Shown: positions 1-10,935 of the stretch, one piece after another
Layout: every line of letters begins with the position of its first letter
How positions within the stretch are numbered: position 1 is the stretch's first letter
Assembly (NCBI GenBank): GCA_013339895.1
Contig: JABACO010000019.1
Span: 2,156,565-2,220,564, forward strand
Direction of reading: 5' to 3'
DNA: 64,000 nt
Source of the DNA: Ephydatia muelleri
Lineage: Eukaryota > Porifera > Demospongiae > Spongillida > Spongillidae
Position numbers and translations under genes: made by a program
Notes under the pieces: model-generated
What the model saw: the letters and a program-made list of their open reading frames with translations, nothing else
The model's database searches: none
Told to the model about the DNA's origin: nothing

Positions 1-1092
1 TAAGGTTTTTAATTAATAAATGGTCAGATGTCTTATCCTATGAAGACAACTATATATGGGAAGTTGCATCAAAATCTGAGAGGTGTTGTCCATCTGCTTT
101 GCCAAAGGAGGTGTATTGACCCAGCAGTTACGTTTCAGGGGAGCAAGTTGTACTCAGTCAATCATATGGCAAGGCATTCAAGGGGATCGTGAGGTTGCTT
201 AGATTGAGAAAATACGTCAAGCAGACTCGAAGCTCATTATAAGAAATCAATTTTCTGATGGGTCTGAAGCCCAAATAATGGTACTTCATTCTTCTATGCA
301 CTAGAGACACCAAGTACTGGGTTTTTTTGCAATGTCCATGCACAGGCATAATTATGGGTGAGGTATGCAGTGTAAGGTTTCTAATAGTGTTACATAGGTT
401 TTAACTCTCAGCAGTATTTACCTGTACATGTCGTAATTCTCTACAGATTTTTGTACCAAATGCTGAACTGATTCCTAGCAGCAACACATACAATTCCTAC
501 ACACTTGGAGATCTCTCTTCTCTGTGGCCATCTGTAAGATACTACAAAGGAGCCTAGTTTTTATACTGCAAGATGACTGGTTTTACAAGTGGTATATTAA
601 ATTCAAAGGTGTATATGTTCTGTGCAATTTGTACATTTGCGCAATTTCAAAATTGCGCAAATAATTTCAAAATTGCATACTAATTTCGAAATTGTCATCT
701 AATTTAATAAAAAATTGCCATTCAATTTTGTAATCGTGTAACTTCAATATGTATGCGCATTTTCAAAACATTAGTACATGCATTATATAATATCAATACA
801 AATACTGGATCAAGCACACATGTACAGAGGTAGTGGATGTACCTCTTGCAGTATGGTTTTTTTTTTTTACCAATGTTGTGTCCCATTAGCCTGCTGTGTG
901 CTTGTAAAAACTAATCAGTGCATGCGCTATTTGTCTCCAATTGGCCATAACCGTTGTGTTATTAATATTCTGTGAATCAAAAAATTTCATCGATGTGTGT
1001 AGTGCATGTAATCATAATCGTGCTTACAAACATGTCCGCTGCATACATTACCTGCTTATTGGCTGGGTGACATCTTTAAATTCTTTTGTAGA
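1..1092. other. AT-rich non-coding DNA
   Basis: No gene is supported here; the short open frames lack recognisable domains. A 28-nt near-perfect palindrome lies at 635-662 (arms ATTTGCGCAATTT and its complement). Part of its surroundings, the stretch beginning GTGTATATGTTCTGTGC, recurs near 1270-1305, so this is repeat-derived DNA. Confidence 0.5.
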
Positions 1093-1435
1093 GTAATTAA
1101 TCATTACAAAGCATTTATTTGAAGATCCAGTATTTGAATTGATTCTTGATAAAATTCACAATTTTCTGTTCTTTCTCTCTACAATTGCATGGTCTTACTC
1201 ATTTAATATAATTTCTCATCTTGAGCAATACCTGTTGGTATAATTAATGCAGGTATATACATGTACTAGTGTATATGTTCTGTGCAATTTGTAAAGTTGC
1301 GCAATTTTGAAAGTTCATTGCTCAAGATGATATTAAATGAGTAAGACCATGCAATTGTAGAGAGAAAGAACAGAAAATTGTGAATTTTATCAAGATACTG
1401 GGTCTTCAAAAAAATGCTTTGTAATGATTAATTAC
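1093..1435. repeat. Fold-back inverted repeat (MITE-like)
   Basis: The left arm 1093-1229 and right arm 1317-1435 are inverted copies. Both begin at their outer ends with GTAATTAATCATTACAAAGC and run through the same pyrimidine-rich stretch to the sequence ATTGCTCAAGATGA near the loop. The left arm carries a few extra bases. The loop of about 87 bp holds the GTGTATATGTTCTGTGC repeat also seen near 610. No coding capacity is present, so a non-autonomous fold-back transposon is the simplest reading. Confidence 0.6.
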
Positions 1436-1437
1436 AC

Positions 1438-1605
1438 TCATGGCCACCCTTCTCTACACTCATGGTCACCCTTCTCTACACTCATGGTCACCCTTCTCTG
1501 CACTCATGGTCACCCTTCTCTACACTTATGGTCACCTTTTCTGCACTCATGGTCACCCTTCTCTGCACTCATGGTCACCCTTCTCTACACTCATGGTCAC
1601 CCTTA
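1438..1605. repeat. 22-bp minisatellite, copy 1
   Basis: About seven and a half tandem units of ACTCATGGTCACCCTTCTCT plus a variable GC/AC dinucleotide. The same unit forms the longer array at 3663-4018. The array starts immediately after the fold-back element's right arm. Open frames here are artefacts of the repeat. Confidence 0.9.
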
Positions 1606-1685
1606 TTAACATTTAGCTGTGGAATAGAATGCATTTTGTTTGTGTGAATGATAAGTTATACTTTTGGTGGCTAATTTTTTTGTTG

Positions 1686-3415
1686 ACCTCTATTCAATAA
1701 GTATTGTTACTCTGTTCTGTCTGTAGGTTGCTGTTTCACTACTGGTACTCTGTTCTTGTGTTGAGACTTAGTTGTGGATTGAGCGCTTATTATTGAACAT
1801 TCAGCTAGTGATACTTCTACTGTCAAAGGTGAGGCTACTCAGATGAGGTTTTATTTTATTGGTGCACCATGGTTATAATCACATTATAAGAGTTTATGAT
1901 GTATGATGTATGACACAAATGTTTGTGGAATGGGCGCTTATTTTGTGGGAAGGGTAAATACATATGTGAATATTAGGGATACCAGCTGTACACACATGCA
2001 AAAATGCACCTTTTAACCTTCATGTGTCCTGTGATTTCAGTTTAGTGACTTCTATTCTGTCTTGCTACTCTGTTCAGTCTGAGGTTCCTGTTCAGTGACT
2101 ACTGGTACTCTGTTGACTTAGTTGTAGATTGAACGCTTATTATTGAACTTGCAGCTTGTGATACTACTACTGTCACATCTTTTCGAAGGTAAGGCTGAAC
2201 CACATCAATAGGTGGTGATATTGGGGAGGGGGGAGGGTCAATCCACATCAAGATTGACCAAAGTTGGACGCATAGCTTTAGATTTTGTTGCAACTTTTCA
2301 TATTTTCCTGTCCTAATATGAAAGTAACTTTGGTGAAAAAAAAATCTCTATTGGTTTACGAAATACATCTCATGAATAATCAACTTTTTGCTTCTTTGCC
2401 GAGTCTTTACTTTGCTCTCACAGATGTTGCAAGGTTATATTTGGTATCACATTGATGCTCTTTCTATGCACAATCAAATTATAGTGTTTAATTATCATAG
2501 AGATTAAAGGATTAAAAACAAAATGTATTATAACATGCATTACAGAATTCAGGTCACTTACAGATTGAAACTCTACCATATTTTTTTTTACAAAATCAAA
2601 GCCACTTTGTGACAATGTTTTTTCAAAATAAAAAGTCTGAGTATCAGATATCTCTGAGAACCACATTTAGTTAAATGTCAGGATGCCATTTTTTTGCTTT
2701 TTAGAAGTGAGTGTTAACAGAAGTCACAAGTGGTATTATGTAATATTTGGTGTACATATGTAAACTGTGGTTGGCATGACTCAGCACATATCAGGACACT
2801 CCCCCTTACGTTTTTATCGGCATTCAGGTATTATTTGGAGTATTGCATTTTGTAAAGCAATGTCAACAAGCGTCCGAGATTTCTGTTGTGACCCGTTGAA
2901 GAGTCATACGCGTCGTATACTCGTATCTTCGAGTTGTACCAGCTGCAGAACATCCATCTCTCTGTATTCGAAGTGGAGATTTAGCATGCTGCAATTGTCT
3001 ACGAAAAATACATAAGGACAGGAAAATATGAAAAGTTGCAACAAAATCTAAAGCTATGCGTCCAACGTTGGTCAATCTTGATGTGGATTGACCCGGTCTG
3101 GGTATACACATATGTTTGGCTAGTGAAAATAAAATACAATGTACATGGATGTGAATATGACAACTGTGCACATATGCAGGTTAGAACCGCAAGGGTTCTT
3201 AAACACATATGACACACTAGTTCCTCTATTTCACTATTGGTTCTTTTGTTTAGTCTGGAGGTTGCTAGATCCTGTGTTCCTGTTTGGTGACTGCTTGTCC
3301 CTCTATTTGTCTTGTTACTCTGTTCCTGTTGGAGGCTTATTTGTGGATTGAGCGCTTATTGAACATTCAGCTTGTGATATTATCAGTTTCCAAAGGTGAG
3401 GCAGGCTATATTGCT
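1686..3415 (+). repeat. Three diverged copies of a ~150-bp repeat with exon-like ends
   Basis: Three dispersed copies lie at about 1686-1845, 2060-2205 and 3230-3400. They share TACTCTGTTC, a GATTGAGCGCTTATT-like core, a CAGCTWGTGAT segment and then a stretch ending AAAGGTGAGG or AAGGTAAGG, which resembles a splice donor. No conserved reading frame was found across the copies. They could be decayed duplicated exons or part of a repeat family. Confidence 0.4.
2235..3094. mobile_element. Non-autonomous element with 80-bp terminal inverted repeats
   Basis: The left arm 2235-2314 and right arm 3015-3094 are inverted copies, 80 bp each, with one mismatch that I can see (AAAG against AACG). Both begin GGGTCAATCCACATCAAGAT at the outer end. 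The roughly 700-bp interior has no transposase-like frame. No clear target duplication was found beside the arms, so the class is unknown. The high arm identity suggests recent activity or arm conversion. Confidence 0.6.
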
Positions 3416-3662
3416 ATAAGTGCATAGGTGAAGATGTTAGGGAGGGTGTGTGTACATGTATATCTGGGGAGGGGAACCTTGTGAATTTTAGGGTTGTCTT
3501 ATGCACATGCAAACATGCACGTTATAATTTTCAATCCACACACTCTAACTGCATCGATTTGGTTTGGTCAATGAAACTGATTACCTAGTGTGGATGCACC
3601 CCCAATCCGGATCGATCTGGATTGCTTTTTCTAATGCCTTTATGCGTTGTGCAGATGGACCC

Positions 3663-4018
3663 TTCTGTACACTCATGGTCACCCTTCTCTGTACTCATGG
3701 TCGCCCTTCTCTACACTCATGGTCACCCTTCTCTGTACTCATGGTCATCCTTCTCTGCACTCATGGTCACCCTTCTCTACACTCATGGTCACCCTTCTCT
3801 CTACACTCATGGTCACCCTTCTCTGCACTCATGGTCACCCTTCTCTCTACACTCATGGTCACCCTTCTCTGTACTCATGGTCGCCCTTCTCTACACTCAT
3901 GGTCACCCTTCTCTGCACTCATGGTCACCCTTCTCTGCATTCATGGTCACCCTTATCTGCATTCATGGTCACCCTTCTCTACACTCATGGTCGCCCTTCT
4001 CTGCCCTCCCTTCTTTAC
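3663..4018. repeat. 22-bp minisatellite, copy 2
   Basis: About 16 units of the same 22-bp repeat as at 1438-1605, with some units lengthened by an extra CT and some carrying TCGCCC in place of TCACCC. It ends about 135 bp before the Crinkler-type start codon. The long open frames across it come from the tandem repeat and are not genes. Confidence 0.9.
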
Positions 4019-4155
4019 ACTTCTGGTAGCCAAAATAGTGAATGTTTCCTGTACGATTATTATACGCAACATTGTTGTGTTTTAGTGTGTTATTTTGAGT
4101 CTTGACTGAATACTGATTGGTTCTGGTTTTTCATTCCTGTGTAGCGGCTATTTCC

Positions 4156-4420
4156 ATGGCATCACAGACACATTCTTATTGGGTGCTTTGTAAAGAATTG
4201 CAGTTCACATTCAAAGTGCAAATTTCCGCAGATAATGACTTTGATGATTTTCTGGTAAAAATCAATGAGCGAATCAAGGATTTAAATGAGGTCGCTGTAG
4301 CAGTGCTTTTTAATAATGAAAAACTACAACCAGAAACTAATGTTGTATCTTATGTGAAATCTAGTGAAGCAGATTGCGGAACTATTACAACACCATTTAC
4401 TGTGAAACTATTTATGAAAG
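4156..4420 (+). CDS. Crinkler-type protein, exon 1 (ubiquitin-like header)
   Basis: The ATG at 4156 (MASQTHSYW) opens 88 codons plus one base, ending at an AAAG|GTGAGT donor (GT at 4421). Joining to the AG acceptor at 10934-10935 keeps frame exactly (phase 1); both exons total 1671 nt, giving a 556-residue protein. Residues about 7-86 have alternating hydrophobic strands ([17 protein letters not shown], then [13 protein letters not shown]) like the ubiquitin-like header of Crinkler (CRN) effectors. In that family the header precedes nuclease, NTPase or kinase modules, and exon 2 supplies such modules here. The header assignment is by pattern and order only. Codon use and AT content match exon 2. 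An upstream in-frame ATG at 4117 is possible, but it abuts repeat DNA. Confidence 0.65.
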
Positions 4421-4435
4421 GTGAGTCAACTATTT

Positions 4436-4521
4436 CCATCCATCCATCCATCCATCCATCCATCCATCCATCCATCCATCCATCCATCCATCCATCCATC
4501 CATCCATCCATCCATCCATCC
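4436..4521. repeat. (TCCA)n microsatellite
   Basis: About 21 copies of the tetranucleotide CATC/TCCA start 15 bp inside the intron of the Crinkler-type gene. The poly-HPSI and DGWM open frames over it are artefacts. Confidence 0.95.
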
Positions 4522-4606
4522 AATCTCTCATTTCAGTGTGTACTGTGTGTGTTAGTTTGCCTTTCCACTTTTCTACATCTACACACGTGATTTTGTCTGC
4601 ATTTAG

Positions 4607-5656
4607 GTTCACCATCTAGTGTGGTCATCAGGTTCATCATCTAGTGTGGTCATCAGGTTCACCATCTAGTGTGGTCATCAGGTTCATCATGTAGTTCATC
4701 ATCTAGTGTGGTCATCAGGTTCATCATCTAGTGAGGTCATCAGGTTCATCATCTAGTGTGGTCATCAGGTTCACCATCTAGTGTGGTCATCAGGTTCATC
4801 ATGTAGTTCATCTAGTGTGGTCATCAGGTTCATCATCTAGTGAGGTCATCAGGTTCATCATCTAGTGTGGTCATCAGGTTCACCATCTAGTGTGGTCATC
4901 AGGTTCATCATCTAGTGTGGTCATCAGGTTCATCATCTAGTGTGGTCATCAGGTTCATCATCTAGTGTGGTCATCAGGTTCATCATATAGTGTGGTCATC
5001 AGGTTCATCATCTAATGAGGTCATCAAGTTCATCATCTGGTGTGGTCATCAGGTTCACCATCTAGTGTGGTCATCAGGTTCATCATCTAGTGAGGTCATC
5101 AAGTTCATCATCTGGTGTGGTCATCAGGTTCATCATCTAGTGAGGTCATCAAGTTCATCATCTGGTGTGGTCATCAGGTTCACCATCTAGTGTGGTCATC
5201 AGGTTCATCATCTAGTGTGGTCATCAGGTTCACCATCTAGTGTGGTCATCAGTTTCATCATCTAGTGTGGTCATCAGGTTCATTATCTAGTGTGGTTATC
5301 AGGTTCATCATCTAGTGTGGTCATCAGGTTCATCATCTAGTGTGGTCATCAGGTTCATCATCTAGTGTGGTCATCAGGTTCATTATCTAGTGTGGTTATC
5401 AGGTTCATTATCTAGTGTGGTCATTAGGTTCACCATCTAGTGTGGACATCAGATTCATTATCTAGTGTGGTTATCAGGTTCATTATCTAGTGTGGTCATT
5501 AGGTTCACCATCTAGTGTGGACATCAGATTCATTATCTAGTGTGGTCATCAGGTTCACCATCTAGTGTGGTCATCAGGTTCATCATCTAGTGTGGTCATC
5601 AGGTTCATTATCTAGTGTGGTTATCAGGTTCATTATCTAGTGTGGTCATTTGGTTC
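4607..5656. repeat. 25-bp minisatellite in the Crinkler-type intron, left part
   Basis: Tandem units of 25 bp, consensus TCTAGTGTGGTCATCA followed by GGTTCATCA, with spacing confirmed between 5161, 5186 and 5211. Variants (GAGG, TTATC, CACCA, ATTAGG) are interspersed, some as multi-unit blocks. The array continues after the retroelement at 8332. Confidence 0.95.
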
Positions 5657-5660
5657 ACTA

Positions 5661-5790
5661 TGTGACGGAATGCACGTATATAATGTCAACACTCAGGTTG
5701 TTCAACTCTAATCAGCAGTATTGCACGCAATTTATATCACAAAACCGCGCATGCGTATTCAAATTGTTCTTGGTGACGGCATCCGTCACA
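5661..5790 (-). repeat. 3' LTR of the Gmr1-like element
   Basis: A 130-bp repeat with ends TGTGACGG...CCGTCACA forming an 8-bp perfect inverted terminus. It appears identical to 8202-8331. Relative to the minus-strand genes it is the 3' LTR. Confidence 0.85.
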
Positions 5791-7090
5791 CATCATCCTC
5801 CTTATGTTGCAGCAAACTATCTTGCTGCCCGAGACAATGCATCCGCATTCTTGTTGTGATCCCCTGCTCTGTAAACAACAGTGTATTGGTATGGTTGCAG
5901 TGCTAGACGCAACCCGTGAAAACGGTTCTGTTATTATCGGTAACGGCACTAATGGAGCACGTTTGATCTTCCTCTGTGCCGGTCTCTGGCATGTCGGGCA
6001 CCCTCTGCAAAACTCTGCCACGTCCTTAAATAACGTCGGCCAATAAAATCGTCTCAATAAACGACGACCCGTCTTCTCCTTCCCCAGATGACCGCCTAAG
6101 GGAACGTCATGTGCGAGCTTGAGTACCGTACCTCGACAGCGCTTCGGTAATACTAACTGTTCCACTTGAAATGTTGAGCTCCGCCCCTTTGGTGTCCATC
6201 TCCGATATACAAGCCCCTCCCTCCTAAAGTATTCTGCTACCGATTCGTTTCTGTCATTTGCTGACCGATCCGCTGCCCTTAGTACTTCCGCTAGGGTTGG
6301 GTCTTCAGCTTGCAGCTTCTTCAAGTCCTCAATCGTTATGTCCGGATACTCTGAATTGCCTCCCTCCCGTGACTTTTCCGTCTCCTGAGCCTTCTTCCTG
6401 ATCTCTCGTCTTTGATCCTTAGTCAGCTTTGAATTCTTCCTAGGAGACTGTTGTTCCGCTTGACCAGCTTCACTCTCCGACCTAGAGGGAACAACATTAT
6501 CACATGCAACAGGTTCATTTACACGAACAAGTGTATTAGATTGTGCATCAGACAAAAGCTCTTTTTCCTTTCTAATCAGTTCTTCTTCCAGCTGCTGCTT
6601 GGCTTTGGCTCTTGTCAACACCACCATCACTTGCTCTTGACTTACTAAGTTGATGCTTGATCCTGTCCCACTTATCAAATGCGTTAACTCGGGAACATCT
6701 GTTCCCAACAAAACAGACACAGGTAGTTCCTCTGATAAAGCCGCTTCCACCTGAATATGAGATCCATCCAGTTCTACCTCCACTAAAGCAAGGGGATGAA
6801 GTTTGGTGTCTCCATGTGCACAGGTGATTGTCGCGACCCTTCCAACAATGACCTTCTCTATGGCAACCAAATTCCGACGGACCATTGTTCTCGAACAACC
6901 CGTGTCAAGAAGAATGTCTGTGACCTTTTGTCCCTCCACCTTGCCCGTCTTGTACATTGGTTTGCCACCTTTACGTCTCCAGTCCATCCGTTCCTTGCAC
7001 ACCATACTTTTTTCTGGGCATTCCCACGACATGTGTCCTTGCTTTTTACAGTGGTAACACTGAATACCTCTGCTTCGTTGACTTCGATTT
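5791..7090 (-). pseudogene. Protease and truncated integrase of the Gmr1-like element
   Basis: The frame reads from a second zinc knuckle (CYHCKKQGHMSWEC, near 7050) through an aspartic protease motif (LLDTGCSRTMV) and a charged linker to an integrase H2C2 zinc-binding domain (H-x-VPLGGHLG, then CRGCPTCQR). It then breaks off after PLPIITEPFSRVA and runs through unrelated sequence into the LTR. The protease-to-integrase order with no reverse transcriptase between them marks a Gmr1-like layout. The knuckle frame is offset by one base from the gag frame near 7068, so a one-base change or a -1 frameshift separates them. No slippery heptamer is obvious. Integrase core residues are missing, so the product cannot be functional alone. 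Confidence 0.7.
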
Positions 7091-8132
7091 TTCTCTTATA
7101 GCAGTCTTCCTCGGCATGACCCGACTTTCCACAGTAATGACATTCACGGGAACCTACTCGGTTTGGCTTAGATGTAGAGCTAGCCAGCGTCTCCATTTCA
7201 GGCCGCCTTGCCTGCTCGTACTCGTCTGCCAACTCGCCTGCCTGCACACATGTTCCTGGCTTTCGCTCGAGTACCCACAACTTCTTATCTGTCGGTAGTG
7301 TGTTGAGAAACTGCTCTTTACCCACCGCGTTCAAGACATCCTCGACAGTGTGACATTCTTTCAGCCATTTGGCTTGCCACTCCATCAGCTTCACGGCTAG
7401 CTCTCTGTCCGTTTCCCCATCCTTTCGCCTCCCCGACCGAAATCGCCTCCTGTATTCTTCGTCGTTAATCCCATACCGGATGAGAATTGCCGCTTTAATT
7501 TTCTCGTAATTTTCACTATCTGAAGGAGAAACAGCAGCAAAGGCCAATTGGGCCTTGCCCGTTAACTGGGAAGTCAAATAGTGCGGCCACCTGTCCTTTG
7601 AAATGTTGTGGGCTGCCATTATCCTTTCAAACGTGACTAAATATGCCTCTACATCATCCTTTTCGTTCAACGGAACTAACTTCACAGTAATCTCGGGACC
7701 TCGACTGCGTTGTACTGCCGTTCCCTCCACCAGTTTCGCTAGGTTGTCCATGTAAGCCTGCATCTGTTCTAGTCTCTTCTGGCTTTCTCGTTCTCTCGCT
7801 TCTCTTTCTTCGTCTCTTCTTCGCCTCTCTGCCTCAAACTCTTTTTCGCGACGTTCTCTCTCTTCTGATATTTTGTCCATGTAAGCCTGCATCTGTTCTA
7901 GTCTCTTCTGGCTTTCTCGTTCTCTCGCTTCTCTTTCTTCGTCTCTTCTTCGCCTCTCTGCCTCAAACTCTTTTTCGCGACGTTCTCTCTCTTCTGATAT
8001 TTCCATTTCCCTCTTCTTCCGGTCTTCTATCAGCATTTGCAGTAACTCCTGCACCTTCAGTTCAGCCATTGTATCCTTTGTGTCCTTCGTGTCGTCCTCC
8101 TTATAGACAAGACCTGAGCGCGTTTTTGACAT
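6858..8132 (-). pseudogene. Gag of the Gmr1-like element (coiled coil, SCAN-like capsid, zinc knuckle)
   Basis: I start at the ATG at 8132 (MSKTRSGLVYKEDD), the first after the LTR; the open frame runs upstream into the LTR. The N-terminal third is a charged coiled coil with a 43-residue tandem duplication (129-bp period, 7745-7873 and 7874-8002). A helical capsid region follows (TSQLTGKAQLAFAAV, then EQFLNTLPTDKKLWVLE) whose spacing resembles SCAN domains, which are thought to derive from Gmr1-like gag. A CCHC knuckle (CHYCGKSGHAEEDC) follows near 7110. The frame loses the second knuckle near 7068 and ends in unrelated residues at 6858. Confidence 0.7.
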
Positions 8133-8201
8133 GAAAACGTGGCTAGGCCAGGGTACTTGAAACTTCCTGGCGTTCCAATTACCGGCACCGCTGCCACCAT
8201 A

Positions 8202-8331
8202 TGTGACGGAATGCACGTATATAATGTCAACACTCAGGTTGTTCAACTCTAATCAGCAGTATTGCACGCAATTTATATCACAAAACCGCGCATGCGTATT
8301 CAAATTGTTCTTGGTGACGGCATCCGTCACA
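8202..8331 (-). repeat. 5' LTR of the Gmr1-like element
   Basis: A second 130-bp LTR copy, by eye identical to 5661-5790. On the minus strand it precedes gag. The plus-strand flank after 8331 is minisatellite (GTGGTCATC), as is the flank before 5661, so the insertion lies within the array. Confidence 0.85.
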
Positions 8332-10293
8332 GTGGTCATCAGGTTCATCATCTAGTGTGGACATCATTCATCATCTAGTGTGGTCGTCAGGTTCATTATG
8401 TAGTGTGGTCATCAGGTTCATCATCTAGTGTGTCATCAGGCTCATCTAGTGTGGTCATCAGGTTCATCATCTAGTGTGGTCATCAGGTTCACCATCTAGT
8501 GTGGTCATCAGGTTCATCATCTAGTGTGGTCATCAGGTTCACCATCTAGTGTGGTCATCAAGTTCATCATGTAGTTCATCATCTAGTGTGGTCATCAGGT
8601 TCATCATCTAGTGTGGTCATCAGGTTCACCATCTAGTGTGGTCATCAGGTTCATCATCTAGTGTGGTCATCAGGTTCATCATCTGTGTGGTCATCAGGTT
8701 CACCATCTAGTGTGGTCATCAGGTTCATCATCTAGTGTGGTCATCAGGTTCACCATCTAGTGTGGTCATCAGGTTCATCATGTAGTTCATCATCTAGTGT
8801 GGTCATCAGGTTCATCATCTAGTGTGGTCATCAGGTTCACCATCTAGTGTGGTCATCAAGTTCATCATGTAGTTCATCATCTAGTGTGGTCATCAGGTTC
8901 ATCATCTAGTGTGGTCATCAGGTTCACCATCTAGTGTGGTCATCAGGTTCATCATCTAGTGTGGTCATCAGGTTCATCATCTGTGTGGTCATCAGGTTCA
9001 CCATCTAGTGTGGTCATCAGGTTCATCATCTAGTGTGGTCATCAGGTTCACCATCTAGTGTGGTCATCAGGTTCATCATGTAGTTCATCATCTAGTGTGG
9101 TCATCAGGTTCATCATCTAGTGAGGTCATCAGGTTCATCATCTAGTGTGGTCATCAGGTTCACCATCTAGTGTGGTCATCAGGTTCATCATCTAGTGTGG
9201 TCATCAGGTTCATCATCTAGTGTGGTCATCAGGTTCATCATCTAGTGTGGTCATCAGGTTCATCATCTAGTGTGGTCATCAGGTTCATCATCTAATGAGG
9301 TCATCAAGTTCATCATCTGGTGTGGTCATCAGGTTCACCATCTAGTGTGGTCATCAGGTTCATCATCTAGTGAGGTCATCAAGTTCATCATCTAGTGAGG
9401 TCATCAGGTTCATCATCTAGTGTGGTCATCAGGTTCACCATCTAGTGTGGTCATCAGGTTCATCATCTAGTGTGGTCATCAGGTTCATCATCTAGTGTGG
9501 TCATCAGGTTCATCATCTAGTGTGGTCATCAGGTTCATCATCTAGTGTGGTCATCAGGTTCATCATCTAATGAGGTCATCAAGTTCATCATCTGGTGTGG
9601 TCATCAGGTTCACCATCTAGTGTGGTCATCAGGTTCATCATCTAGTGAGGTCATCAAGTTCATCATCTGGTGTGGTCATCAGGTTCATCATCTAGTGAGG
9701 TCATCAAGTTCATCATCTGGTGTGGTCATCAGGTTCACCATCTAGTGTGGTCATCAGGTTCATCATCTAGTGAGGTCATCAGGTTCATCATCTAGTGTGG
9801 TCATCAGTTTCATCATCTAGTGTGGTCATCAGGTTCATTATCTAGTGTGGTTATCAGGTTCATCATCTAGTGTGGTCATCAGGTTCATTATCTAGTGTGG
9901 TTATCAGGTTCATTATCTAGTGTGGTCATTAGGTTCACCATCTAGTGTGGACATCAGATTCATTATCTAGTGTGGTCATCAGGTTCACCATCTAGTGTGG
10001 TCATCAGGTTCATCATCTAGTGTGGTCATCAGGTTCATTATCTAGTGTGGTTATCAGGTTCATTATCTAGTGTGGTCATTAGGTTCACCATCTAGTGTGG
10101 ACATCAGATTCATTATCTAGTGTGGTTATCTGGTTCATTATCTAGTGTGGTCATTAGGTTCACCATCTAGTGTGGACATCAGATTCATTATCTAGTGTGG
10201 TCATCAGGTTCATCATGTAGTGTGGTCAGGTTCATCATCTAGTGTGGTCATCAGGTTCATCATCTAGTGAGGTCATCAAGTTCATCATCTGGT
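8332..10293. repeat. 25-bp minisatellite in the Crinkler-type intron, right part
   Basis: A continuation of the 25-bp array with about 78 units. Blocks of several units recur as higher-order repeats; for example 9291-9770 closely repeats the variant order seen around 5010-5230, including the same AATGAGG and CTGGTG variants. Longer blocks were therefore duplicated within the array. Confidence 0.95.
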
Positions 10294-10671
10294 GAAAAAA
10301 CAGACCACCCTGTATATAAAGCGTGCAAGGTGGAATGCCCTAATTGGAAGACGGCGGTGGCAAAATTTACAATAGAAAAAGCATAAAGTACAAAAAGGGA
10401 AGTAATAAAAGCCTACATGTACGTTTATTTCACACTTCGTCAACCGTCTTTTAACATACAAAACACATGCGTACTGTTGAATCTGGAAAAAAGGCTGCTT
10501 TCCCTCGGTCCCAGACCACCGGATATTCAGATATTGGGCAGGCTATAGTCTGAATCTGTTCCAACCTTGGAACAGCAATCTGAATGATTAATGTAACGAA
10601 ACTGAATCCGATCCGTTGGCCTTTCTGATAGGATATCCGAATTAGGATCCGATCTGTTAAAGCCTTGATCT
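10294..10671. other. Unique intron segment between two arrays
   Basis: 378 bp of non-repetitive sequence with no supported open frame. It separates the 25-bp array from the shorter-unit array. It may be the original intron sequence or an old insertion; nothing identifies it further. Confidence 0.5.
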
Positions 10672-10905
10672 AGTGTGGTCATCATCTAGTGTGGTCATCA
10701 TCTAGTGTGGTCATCATCTAGTGTGGTCATCATCTAGTGTGGTCATATCTAGTGTGGTCATCATCCAGTGTGGTCATCATCTAGTGTGGTCATCTAGTGT
10801 GGACATCGTCTAGTGTGGTCATCATCTAGTGTGGTCATCTAGTGTGGTCATCTAGTGTGGTTGACATCAAGTGTAGTCATCATCTAGTGTGGTCATCTAT
10901 AGTGT
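10672..10905. repeat. 16-bp minisatellite, short form of the 25-bp unit
   Basis: Tandem TCTAGTGTGGTCATCA, which is the 25-bp unit without its GGTTCATCA part. It ends 30 bp before the acceptor of exon 2. The 25-bp unit is readily explained as this 16-mer plus a 9-bp insertion, so this array may be the ancestral one. Confidence 0.9.
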
Positions 10906-10935
10906 GGATATATAACTTTTATCCCATTCTTTTAG

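Larger units (their letters stand above)
5661..8331 (-). mobile_element. Internally deleted LTR retroelement (Gmr1-like Gypsy candidate)
   Basis: Two direct 130-bp repeats bound a 2.4-kb interior with gag, protease and the start of integrase, all on the minus strand. The order protease then integrase zinc-binding domain, with no reverse transcriptase between them, and a SCAN-like gag are features known for Gmr1-like Gypsy elements, where integrase precedes reverse transcriptase. Homology stops just past the integrase zinc-binding region, so integrase core, reverse transcriptase and RNase H appear deleted. A PBS-like TGG lies 2 bp inside the 8202 LTR edge and a purine stretch abuts 5790. No target duplication is visible. 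It sits in the 25-bp minisatellite inside the Crinkler-type intron, antisense to that gene. Confidence 0.75.

Noticed and set aside
1424..4105. Long frames rich in THGHPSLHSW
   Set aside because: Artefact of the 22-bp minisatellite, open in several frames at once.
4990..5190. 66-residue protein encoded twice (also at 9545-9745)
   Set aside because: The two identical frames are the same run of 25-bp minisatellite units; 25 is not a multiple of 3 and no domain is present.
5661..8331. A 4-6-bp target duplication for the Gmr1-like element
   Set aside because: Flanks CACTA and GTGGT do not match; shifting the LTR edges by a few bases does not help.
4607..10293. CRISPR-like array of regular 25-bp repeats
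   Set aside because: The units are directly abutting with no unique spacers, there are no Cas genes, and the DNA is animal; it is a minisatellite.
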